DNA of 5,460 nucleotides from Treponema sp. (lineage in GTDB: Bacteria; Spirochaetota; Spirochaetia; Treponematales; Breznakiellaceae): positions 1-5,460 of the forward strand of contig WQZT01000122.1 of NCBI GenBank assembly GCA_009780595.1, in the 5' to 3' direction. The position numbers and the translations under genes are program-made. Below the pieces are notes generated by a model. It was given only the letters and a program-made list of their open reading frames with translations, searched no databases and was not told the DNA's origin. Numbering within the stretch: the stretch's first letter is position 1; each line of letters opens with the position of its first letter. Of the stretch, positions 1-5,460 are shown one piece after another.

Positions 1-112
1 GGCGTTTTACCGCGATCCGTTCCTATACCCTCGTATAGCAAGGTTTAACAATATTCGTAATCCTGATCGTATTATATCAGGGTCGATAATCAATGTTCCG
101 CCGAGAAATTAG
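1..112 (+). CDS. LysM-domain protein, C-terminal fragment (5' end outside the window)
   Basis: Reading from base 2, an open frame with no start in the window gives 36 residues and stops at TAG 110-112. The peptide has the shape of the second half of a LysM domain: FYRDPFLYPRIARFNNI, then NPDRIISGSIINVPP. This matches the family pattern of an aromatic-x-DP-x-LYP-x-IA run, an asparagine pair, an NPD-x-I turn, a glycine and a final strand ending in VP or IP. LysM domains bind N-acetylglucosamine-containing glycans such as peptidoglycan. Here the domain closes the protein, which is common for exported LysM proteins. The tail overlaps the transglycosylase start by 20 bases in a different frame, so the two are probably one operon with coupled translation. 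The rest of the protein is unseen, so it could equally be a peptidase, an amidase or a LysM-only protein. Frame 1 is also open from the edge to TAA 46-48, but its peptide shows no motif. Confidence 0.8.
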   Translation, partial: AFYRDPFLYPRIARFNNIRNPDRIISGSIINVPPRN

Positions 113-2501
113 AATCGCGCTGCTTCTCTGCATCGCTATCGCCCCCTTACTTTTCCCCTCGTGTGAAACAACGCGGGTGCTGGATTTGCAGCCCCAGCAC
201 GTGCGGGAACTTTTGCGGCAGGGCGATGTGGACTTTATTGCCGGGGCTGAACTGCCCGCTGACTTTTCCCAAGCGGTGTCCCGCCTGACTGAGCTTTCGC
301 AGGTTCACCCGGCGGCGGCTTTTTACGCCGCCATCCTTACAGGTACGCAAGAGACGTCTCCTCACAACAGGCTTTTGCAGGCGTTGCTGTTTTCTGCCGC
401 GCTGGAAAGCCCTTCTCTCCCGGCACGAAGGGAGGCGGCGCACAGGCTTGCAAAGTTGATACTGGAAGCCAAAGACGCACGCGAAGTTCAACCTATCTTT
501 ACGTTTCTCAGTGAGGCACGCACCAGCGAGCGGGAAGATTTTGTCTTGCTCCGCGCTGCGTCTTTGTACCGGCTGGGGCATTACGGCAAGGCTGTTGCCC
601 TTTTGCCCGCTGAACCGGCTGGGGGCTGGGAACAGGCAGTGGCGCTCCTTGCGGAATGGAAGGTTGCTACCAGCGCAGGGAGCGAGCCTTATTCTGCCTA
701 TGCCAGTGATTTTTCCGGTTTAAGCGAGGCGGAGACCGAACTATTCCGTCAAAAAATAGTCACTTTTCTTTTTGAACTAAACGCCGGGGATATTCAGCGC
801 TGGGCGTACGCGCAAGCGCTTGACAGCAAAACCCTGTTAACCCCCGCCGAACGGGGCGTTATTGTTTCGCGCCGTTTCCCGGTGAGCCACGCAGTTACGC
901 TGAACAATCTGCGCCTCGCACTGAAAGACGGCGGGCTACTCTTTCTCCGCTATCCGTCTCTTATCGAAGATTTGGCGCGCGCGTACCAGCTTACCCCCGC
1001 GATGCGGGAGGAGGGCGTAAAACTTCTTGCCGGATGGAATGGTTTTCTGGAATCAGGCACGCTGCCGTCATCGCTGTTTCCGGTGGACAAAAGTCCCGAA
1101 GATTTTTACGCGCTCAACGCTTTTGTAAGCACGTTGGACAGCGAAGCCGTTAATGCCCGCAGGTATCTTCTGCTCCACTATGCGGGGAGGATTGAGCGGG
1201 CGCGGGAGCGAATTCCCAAATCAACGGAGCTGTTCCGGCGGGCGTTGGAACTCGCACCTGACGCAGTTCAAGCCGATGCGTGTATCTGGTATATATTGAC
1301 GGACACCGTGGTCAACGATCCGGCAAATGCCGCACCTGAGTTTCTCAAAACGATGCCGCAGTGGACGGATATGCGGGTTTTTGACGGTGCGCTTGACCGC
1401 CTTTCGCGGCAGTTGGTGTCCGAGCGGGAATGGGATACGTTGCTGGAAGTTTTTTACGCGCTGGAGGCAAAGACCGCCGCCGGAACTCCGGCGGGGGCTT
1501 CGCTGGGGCAGTTTGCGTGGATTGCGGGGAGGGCGCTTCAGGAGGGGTTTCTGACGGCGGGGAAGGGGAGCCGGAGCGCGGATGCCTTTTTCCGTACCGC
1601 CTTCCAACAGCCCGGCGCTTCTCTATATTACCGCACGATGGCGGCCGGACACTTGAACAAAAAGTTTTCTCCGGCAGGGCGCGGCAGCGCGCGCGATAAC
1701 GCGCGGCGGGAACAGCGCAAAGCTGCATCGTTGAGCCGGGGAGGGGAGCTGGAATTTCTCCTCGGGTTTTTTGAACACGGCGCATCTTCGTTTGCCCTGC
1801 CTTTTATACGGGCGCAGGAGGAAGCGCTTTCCGCACCTGAATTGAGAATAGCGGCTCAGGCGCTTGCGGACGCGGAAAATTGGGCGGAGTCCATTCGCCT
1901 GACAGCCCGCTTCACACGGCGTCCCGGTCATCAGTTGACCCGGCAAGACCTGCACCTTTTGCACCCGCGCCCGTACGCCGCGTTGATAGAACGGTACGCG
2001 CGGGACATGGATATAGCGCCTGAGGTATTGTTCGGACTTATCCGCACGGAAAGTTTTTTTGTTTCCGGTATTGTTTCCCACGCCGGAGCGGTGGGGCTTG
2101 CCCAGATTATGCCTGCCACTGCCGAGGATATTGCAGCGCGTATTGCGCGGGCGGGCGGCGGCAATCTTCGCGCCTCCGGCACGATAGACCTCACTGACCC
2201 GGAAATCAATGTCCGGCTGGGTGCGTTTTACCTGCGCCACCTCACCAATAATCAGATGGATGGCAGCCCGATGTTGGGGCTTTTTGCGTACAATGGCGGG
2301 CAAGGGCGGGTGCGGCGTTGGGTTGCCGCGAACAGGGAGCGGGAAGATGGCGCACTTCCCATCGATTTGTTTCTTGAAACGATAATTTACCCTGAAACGA
2401 GAAACTATGGCCGCTACGTGTTGTCTGCCGCCGCTGTTTACGGCTATTTATACTACGGCAGGACAATGGAAGAAGTCGCGGCGAGTATCTTGCCATTTTA
2501 G
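93..2501 (+). CDS. Slt70-like lytic murein transglycosylase, predicted lipoprotein
   Basis: The predicted enzyme cleaves the MurNAc-GlcNAc bond of peptidoglycan and leaves a 1,6-anhydroMurNAc end. Residues 1-24 are a lipoprotein signal: basic MFRRE, a hydrophobic core, then LLFPSC with Cys24 as the likely lipidated residue. The lipobox is loose, as in spirochaetes. Residues 25 to about 620 are helix-rich, with a TPR-like stretch near 376-391, comparable to the superhelical U domain of Slt70. The catalytic SLT domain covers about 635-790. It holds the ES motif with catalytic Glu653 (IRTESFF), GLAQIMP at 668-674, AYNGG at 732-736 and the family 1A motif YPETRNY at 766-772. At 802 residues it is longer than E. 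coli Slt (about 645), mostly in the helical part. ATG 93 is the only ATG that includes the signal; an in-frame stop lies at 87-89, and AGGG at 79-82 is a weak, rather distant ribosome site. The start lies inside the LysM gene. The family is sure; equivalence to E. coli slt is not. Confidence 0.95.
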   Translation: MFRREIRIALLLCIAIAPLLFPSCETTRVLDLQPQHVRELLRQGDVDFIAGAELPADFSQAVSRLTELSQVHPAAAFYAAILTGTQETSPHNRLLQALLFSAALESPSLPARREAAHRLAKLILEAKDAREVQPIFTFLSEARTSEREDFVLLRAASLYRLGHYGKAVALLPAEPAGGWEQAVALLAEWKVATSAGSEPYSAYASDFSGLSEAETELFRQKIVTFLFELNAGDIQRWAYAQALDSKTLLTPAERGVIVSRRFPVSHAVTLNNLRLALKDGGLLFLRYPSLIEDLARAYQLTPAMREEGVKLLAGWNGFLESGTLPSSLFPVDKSPEDFYALNAFVSTLDSEAVNARRYLLLHYAGRIERARERIPKSTELFRRALELAPDAVQADACIWYILTDTVVNDPANAAPEFLKTMPQWTDMRVFDGALDRLSRQLVSEREWDTLLEVFYALEAKTAAGTPAGASLGQFAWIAGRALQEGFLTAGKGSRSADAFFRTAFQQPGASLYYRTMAAGHLNKKFSPAGRGSARDNARREQRKAASLSRGGELEFLLGFFEHGASSFALPFIRAQEEALSAPELRIAAQALADAENWAESIRLTARFTRRPGHQLTRQDLHLLHPRPYAALIERYARDMDIAPEVLFGLIRTESFFVSGIVSHAGAVGLAQIMPATAEDIAARIARAGGGNLRASGTIDLTDPEINVRLGAFYLRHLTNNQMDGSPMLGLFAYNGGQGRVRRWVAANREREDGALPIDLFLETIIYPETRNYGRYVLSAAAVYGYLYYGRTMEEVAASILPF

Positions 2502-2554
2502 GCAAATCTGCCTACGGCAGATTTGCTGAGAAGTTTTGGCAGAGCCAAAACTTC
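2502..2554. repeat. Paired-hairpin repeat, module 1 (forward)
   Basis: Two perfect 11-bp hairpins stand side by side. Hairpin A has arm GCAAATCTGCC at 2502-2512, loop TAC, and its complement at 2516-2526. Hairpin B has arm GAAGTTTTGGC at 2530-2540, loop AGA, and its complement at 2544-2554. The linker between them is TGA (2527-2529). The four arms start exactly 14 bases apart. The first arm begins on the base right after the transglycosylase stop codon, so the hairpin would form the 3' end of that message. The function is unknown; REP/BIME-like repeat is the nearest descriptive class. Confidence 0.9.
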
Positions 2555-2569
2555 AGGCTGGTGTTATGG

Positions 2570-2622
2570 GCAAATCCGCCTCTGGCGGATTTGCTGGGGA
2601 GTTTTGGCGTTGCCAAAACTCC
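2570..2622. repeat. Paired-hairpin repeat, module 2 (forward)
   Basis: This has the same layout as module 1. Hairpin A is GCAAATCCGCC (2570-2580), loop TCT, complement at 2584-2594. The linker is TGG (2595-2597). Hairpin B is GGAGTTTTGGC (2598-2608), loop GTT, complement at 2612-2622. Arm starts are again 14 bases apart. Relative to module 1, one base pair of A changes from T-A to C-G (2577/2587), and one of B from A-T to G-C (2599/2621), so pairing is preserved. The spacer from module 1 is 15 bases (2555-2569). Confidence 0.9.
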
Positions 2623-2655
2623 AGGTTCACAATATTTTTACGTGGGTACAGGCGT

Positions 2656-2706
2656 GGAGTTTTGCGTAGCAAAACTCCCTAGCAAATCTGCCTACGGCAG
2701 ATTTGC
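2656..2706. repeat. Paired-hairpin repeat, module 3 (inverted)
   Basis: The module is present in reverse order. Hairpin B comes first: GGAGTTTTGC (2656-2665), loop GTA, complement at 2669-2678. The linker is CTA (2679-2681). Hairpin A is GCAAATCTGCC (2682-2692), loop TAC, complement at 2696-2706. Hairpin A is a perfect 25-base copy of the one at 2502-2526. Hairpin B has lost one base from each arm, so the stem is still perfect at 10 bp. The module faces module 2 across a 33-base spacer (2623-2655). Confidence 0.9.
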
Positions 2707-2756
2707 CGGGGGTAGCGGAAGCCACCGCAGGAGCGTAGCGACGAGGAGGGTGGAGC
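2707..2756. other. G-rich intergenic block of unknown role
   Basis: This block lies between the hairpin modules and the terminator-like hairpin. It is purine- and G-rich, with GGAGCG at 2730-2735 and again at 2752-2757. Short inverted pairs are present: GCGG 2715-2718 with CCGC 2725-2728, and CCACC 2722-2726 with GGTGG 2749-2753. I see no gene or promoter in it. With the modules and the next hairpin it accounts for the whole 295-base gap between the two convergent genes. It may belong to the same repeated element, which a genome search for other copies would show. Confidence 0.4.
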
Positions 2757-2790
2757 GAGGGGGGCGTGCCCCCCTCCTTATTATTGATTT
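2757..2790 (+). terminator. Probable rho-independent terminator after the transglycosylase gene
   Basis: GAGGGGGG at 2757-2764 pairs perfectly with CCCCCCTC at 2769-2776 around the tetraloop CGTG. On the + strand it is followed by a T-rich but interrupted tract, CTTATTATTGATTT (2777-2790). The very stable 8-bp stem fits transcription ending between two convergent genes. For the gnd message, read on the other strand, the stem lies about 20 bases past the stop codon but is followed by C-rich sequence, so it is weaker as an intrinsic terminator in that direction. It could still protect the 3' end. Confidence 0.6.
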
Positions 2791-2796
2791 CTGGGT

Positions 2797-4245
2797 TTAG
2801 TGGCGGCTTTGCTGTGTCCACGCGGTGTGGAAAAATTCGCCGCGGGGTTTGTCCAGCCGCTCGTACGTGTGCGCCCCGAAGTAATCCCGCTGGGCTTGAA
2901 CGAGGTTCGCGGGAAGTTGCTCCCTGCGGTACGCGTCAAAATAGGCGAGGGCGCTTGCAAGCGCGGGGGTGGGGATTCCGTTGGATACTGCGGCGGACAC
3001 GACTGTGCGCCACGCGGTTTGCCCGTCCTCGACAACGCGGGTAAAGTACGGGGACAAAAGCAGGTTTTTCAAATCTGCATCGTCAGTAAACGCCTGTTTC
3101 ACCTTGCCGAGAAACGCCGAGCGGATTACGCCCCCGCCCATCCACATATCGGCGATACTGCTTGAATCAAGTTGCCATTTGTACTCTTTGGCGGCTTCCC
3201 GCACGAGCAGGAAGCTTTGGGCGTAGGACACTGTTTTCGCCGCGTACAGAGCGTTTTCCAAATCGTCGATAAAGGCGGCGCTGTTTCCGGTAAACTCCGG
3301 GCGGGGGCCGGAAAATATTCTCGATGCCCGCACGCGCTCTGCTTTACTGGCGGAAAGGTAGCGGAGAAACACCGCCTCGGCGACAAGGGTCAGCGGCGTT
3401 TGCAGCTCCAGTGCCGCAATGGCAGTCCACGTGCCTGTTCCTTTCTGCCCGGCGGTGTCAAGGATTTTTTCTATAAGGGGGCTGCCGTCAGAATCCTTGT
3501 GTCGCAGAATATCCCCGGTAATTGCTGTAAGGTAACTTTTCAATTTGCCTTCGTTCCACCGCTGGAAAACGTCAGCTATCTCTTCGCACGAAAGCCCGAG
3601 CAGGGTTTTCATGATATCGTAGGCTTCGCAGATTAACTGCATATCGCCGTATTCGATGCCGTTGTGAACCATTTTGACAAAATGCCCCGCACCGCTTTCG
3701 CCGACCCAGGTGCAGTACGGCACGTTCTGTCCGTTCGCGCCCGCTTCCAGTGTGCGTTTGGCGGCAATTGCCTGAAACACAGGCATCACCAGCGCCTGTG
3801 CGAGCGGCGAACCGCCCATTACGATGGAAGGGCCGTGCAGCGCCCCGTGCTCGCCGCCGTCAATGCCTGCGCCAACGTACAGAAGTCCCCGCGCGTGGGC
3901 GGCGCTGGTGCGGCGTATCGTATCCTTATAGTTGGAGTTGCCAGCGTCAATGATGACATCTCCTTCTTCCAGGACTTCTGAAAGCTGCCCGATAATTTCG
4001 TCAACCGTTTGCCCCGCCGCCACCACGATGATGATTTTACGCGGCGTGGAAAGAGCAGCCGCCAACTCTTGCAGTTCATAATATTTTTCGATATTTTTGC
4101 CGCGCCCCCGGCCATTGATAAATGCGTCGAGCCGTGGAGCGCTGCGGTTGTACACCGCCGTTTTGAAGCCTTTGCTTTCGATGTTGAGGGCGAGGTTTTC
4201 ACCTATCGCCCCAAGTCCGACAATGCCAATTTCCGCTTTTTCCAT
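2797..4245 (-). CDS. gnd: 6-phosphogluconate dehydrogenase, NADP-dependent, decarboxylating
   Basis: The enzyme oxidises and decarboxylates 6-phosphogluconate to ribulose 5-phosphate in the cytosolic pentose phosphate pathway, yielding NADPH. The 482-residue product is full length for the family. The N-terminal Rossmann fold has GLGAIG at 10-15, and NRS at 33-35, where NADP enzymes bind the 2'-phosphate. The active-site helix GHFVKMVHNGIEYGD (187-201) carries catalytic Lys191 and Glu198, with His194, Asn195 and Tyr199. KGTGTWT (268-274), Arg295, and the C-terminal RDYFGAHTYE (453-462) with Arg453 and His459 complete the substrate site. One odd feature is the near-universal SGGEEGA signature, which reads DGGEHGA, so the substrate-contacting Ser is Asp129. 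GPSIMPGG reads GPSIVMGG, and the VKAG loop reads VAAG. I chose ATG 4245 over GTG 4269 because AGGAG (4251-4255) sits 5 bases upstream and the product then starts MEKAEIGIVG, as in relatives. The RCC1 gene lies upstream across a 23-base gap. Confidence 0.96.
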   Translation of the reverse strand: MEKAEIGIVGLGAIGENLALNIESKGFKTAVYNRSAPRLDAFINGRGRGKNIEKYYELQELAAALSTPRKIIIVVAAGQTVDEIIGQLSEVLEEGDVIIDAGNSNYKDTIRRTSAAHARGLLYVGAGIDGGEHGALHGPSIVMGGSPLAQALVMPVFQAIAAKRTLEAGANGQNVPYCTWVGESGAGHFVKMVHNGIEYGDMQLICEAYDIMKTLLGLSCEEIADVFQRWNEGKLKSYLTAITGDILRHKDSDGSPLIEKILDTAGQKGTGTWTAIAALELQTPLTLVAEAVFLRYLSASKAERVRASRIFSGPRPEFTGNSAAFIDDLENALYAAKTVSYAQSFLLVREAAKEYKWQLDSSSIADMWMGGGVIRSAFLGKVKQAFTDDADLKNLLLSPYFTRVVEDGQTAWRTVVSAAVSNGIPTPALASALAYFDAYRREQLPANLVQAQRDYFGAHTYERLDKPRGEFFHTAWTQQSRH

Positions 4246-4250
4246 TGCAA

Positions 4251-4255
4251 CTCCT
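4251..4255 (-). promoter_or_regulatory. Ribosome binding site that decides the gnd start
   Basis: On the minus strand the sequence reads AGGAG, then TTGCA, then ATG (4245-4243). This strong Shine-Dalgarno site at 5-base spacing supports the ATG start. The alternative GTG at 4269 overlaps the RCC1 stop codon and would add eight residues (MNSSPGVA) that are not part of the family fold. Confidence 0.8.
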
Positions 4256-4268
4256 GGAGAAGAATTCA

Positions 4269-5460
4269 CTACGGGCTGATTGCCCTCAAAACAAGGGAGA
4301 TGTCTGTTGTAAAGCCCAGCGCAAGTTGTCCGTAACGGTTAGAACCGGCTGCCCACAGGCGGCCGTTGGAATCAATTATATAAACGCTGGTATGCCCCAT
4401 TGCAATGGACTGGATTTCGCCAAAATCAAGCCCTTTCCGCCGTTCTGTAAGGAGGGGCGCAAATGCGTGGCGGATGTCGGGGCTTTTGCCGGAGGCGGTA
4501 ATGTCCAACATCGATTGAGGATCGAAGTAATTGCCCGTGAGAAAGATTGTGTCGTTTGCCGTAACGAGTGCGGTCAGGTCGCCGCGTGCGGCAATGCGGC
4601 TGATGTCTGCCAACGGATTGCCGTTCGCGTCGTGAAGGCGGGTGAAGGCGAGTTCGCCGCCGCTATCGGCAACTCCGAGTTGCCCCCAAAAATTGGAACC
4701 GGCGCCCCACACCGAGCCGTCATCTTTGAGAATCACCGTGTGGTGATTTCCTGCGGCGATGGCGATGATGTCGGAGCCAATGTCCGAAACGAGCGTAAAA
4801 GACGCGCGGTCGTCGGTGTCGCCAAGCCCCAACTGCCCTTCAAAGTTGCTGCCGGAGACCCACAGCGTGCCGTCGTCTTTCAACAGCGCGGTGTGGCGCA
4901 AGCCTGACGCGATGGCAACAACGCCGCTTCCAGCGCTTTCCACCTCCATGAACGAAAAATGCACCGAGTGATTTTCAAGCCCCAGTTCGCCGTAGCGATT
5001 GGAGCCAGAAGCCCACAGGCGGTTGTCGGTATCGATGAAAAAGGTGCTGTTGTTTCCAGCGGCTACAGCGGTTGCGTTTGATATGGGGGTGCCAGCCGCG
5101 CTCAGGCGGGTGAACGCGGCGAGGTTTCCACCCTGCCGCCCGAGTTCGCCGAAGGCGGAACTGCCAGCGCCCCACAGTGAGCCGTCTTGCCGCATGATGA
5201 CGGCGTGGCTTTCCCCTGCGGCAACGGCAACAGCGTCGGTAAAGGGCGCGTTGGTGTCGCCGTAGACGGCGGTGAAAGCGGCGCGGCGGTCTTGCTCGGC
5301 GGCGCCCTGACTGGTATTGCTGGCTGAGCCGAGCTGCCCGGCGTGATTGTCCCCGGCGGCGAGGATGCTGCCGTTCGCCCTCACGATGAACACGTTGGCA
5401 GCCCCGGCAAACACAGCCAGCACTTTTTCCGCCGGGTTTACTGTCGCACCCTGCGTTGCA
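4269..5460 (-). CDS. RCC1-repeat (beta-propeller) protein, N-terminus outside the window
   Basis: The frame is open from the right edge to TAG 4271-4269, about 396 residues. A GTG at 5423 is the first possible start in view, but the frame continues without a stop to the edge (QGATVNPAEK before it), so the gene is truncated by the window. Seven RCC1-type units follow the pattern AAG-x-x-H-x-x-x-LK-x-DG-x-LW-x-x-GSN-x-x-GQLG. Counting from the GTG codon they begin near residues 5, 69, 122, 172, 224, 279 and 342. Units 2-5 and 7 are well formed; unit 6 is degenerate (ARGDLTALVTANDTIFLTGN) and followed by a longer insert. Seven such blades make a closed beta-propeller in eukaryotic RCC1, but further units may lie outside. 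Bacterial relatives are mostly exported or surface proteins of unknown binding partner. No signal peptide can be judged here. gnd follows after 23 bases on the same strand, probably co-transcribed. The fold is certain; the role is unknown. Confidence 0.92.
   Translation of the reverse strand, partial: ATQGATVNPAEKVLAVFAGAANVFIVRANGSILAAGDNHAGQLGSASNTSQGAAEQDRRAAFTAVYGDTNAPFTDAVAVAAGESHAVIMRQDGSLWGAGSSAFGELGRQGGNLAAFTRLSAAGTPISNATAVAAGNNSTFFIDTDNRLWASGSNRYGELGLENHSVHFSFMEVESAGSGVVAIASGLRHTALLKDDGTLWVSGSNFEGQLGLGDTDDRASFTLVSDIGSDIIAIAAGNHHTVILKDDGSVWGAGSNFWGQLGVADSGGELAFTRLHDANGNPLADISRIAARGDLTALVTANDTIFLTGNYFDPQSMLDITASGKSPDIRHAFAPLLTERRKGLDFGEIQSIAMGHTSVYIIDSNGRLWAAGSNRYGQLALGFTTDISLVLRAISP
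4314..5411 (-). repeat. Tandem RCC1 coding repeats (seven units)
   Basis: The coding sequence contains seven diverged tandem units of roughly 150-190 bases each, conserved mostly at protein level. The best conserved core is the DGS/DGT-x-W turn and the GSN-x-x-GQLG segment. These are seen at protein residues 80-95, 183-199 and 234-250, counted from the GTG at 5423. Confidence 0.8.

Noticed and set aside
1..48. Frame 1 tail ending in TAA as the end of an upstream gene
   Set aside because: Frame 2 in the same bases gives a recognisable LysM C-terminus, whereas frame 1 gives no motif.
45..75. Possible promoter for the transglycosylase (TTAACA, 19-base gap, TATTAT)
   Set aside because: The spacing is long, and the stretch is coding sequence of the overlapping LysM gene, whose codons explain it.
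1623..2303. 226-codon reverse reading frame inside the transglycosylase gene
   Set aside because: It lies opposite the conserved SLT domain; its translation is rich in Arg and Pro, shows no motif, and is a shadow of the real gene.
2502..2706. CRISPR array
   Set aside because: There are only three modules, one of them inverted, with spacers of 15 and 33 bases. The repeats are themselves double hairpins with varying loops, and no cas gene is near.
2742..2764. G-quadruplex in the G-rich block
   Set aside because: Most G runs are only two long and the single long run is already used by the hairpin stem, so the case is weak without experiment.
2561..2800. 79-codon forward reading frame across the intergenic region
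   Set aside because: It is made almost wholly of hairpin-repeat and terminator sequence, its residues come from the repeat arms, and it has no convincing ribosome site or domain.
4245..4907. 220-codon forward reading frame opposite the RCC1 gene
   Set aside because: The RCC1 repeats on the other strand are unmistakable, and this frame is their antisense shadow.

Overview
The window holds four protein-coding genes in two convergent blocks, separated by a 295-base gap packed with small hairpins. The forward block is the last 36 codons of a LysM (peptidoglycan-binding) protein followed, with a 20-base overlap, by a complete 802-residue lipoprotein-type lytic transglycosylase of the Slt70 kind. 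The reverse block is a long RCC1-repeat protein, whose N-terminus lies beyond the right edge, followed after 23 bases by a complete 6-phosphogluconate dehydrogenase gene (gnd).

Layout: 1-112 LysM protein tail (+); 93-2501 lytic transglycosylase (+); 2502-2706 three copies of a paired-hairpin repeat; 2707-2796 a G-rich block ending in a strong GC hairpin, probably a terminator; 2797-4245 gnd (-); 4269-5460 RCC1-repeat protein (-), partial. No tRNA, rRNA, CRISPR array, transposase or phage gene is visible.

Organism: a moderately GC-rich bacterium. The loose lipobox (LLFPSC), the RCC1-repeat protein and the small palindromic intergenic repeats would fit a spirochaete of the Treponema group, perhaps gut-associated. 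This is an inference from style, not from a marker gene.

Function: the LysM protein and the transglycosylase make a plausible cell-wall remodelling pair, because their overlap implies joint translation. The RCC1 protein and gnd are probably co-transcribed, but no functional link is evident. The most unusual part is the convergent intergenic region. Each repeat module has four arms of about 11 bases in the order X, X', X', X, separated by 3-base linkers. Arm differences between copies are matched by compensatory changes, and the third copy is inverted.
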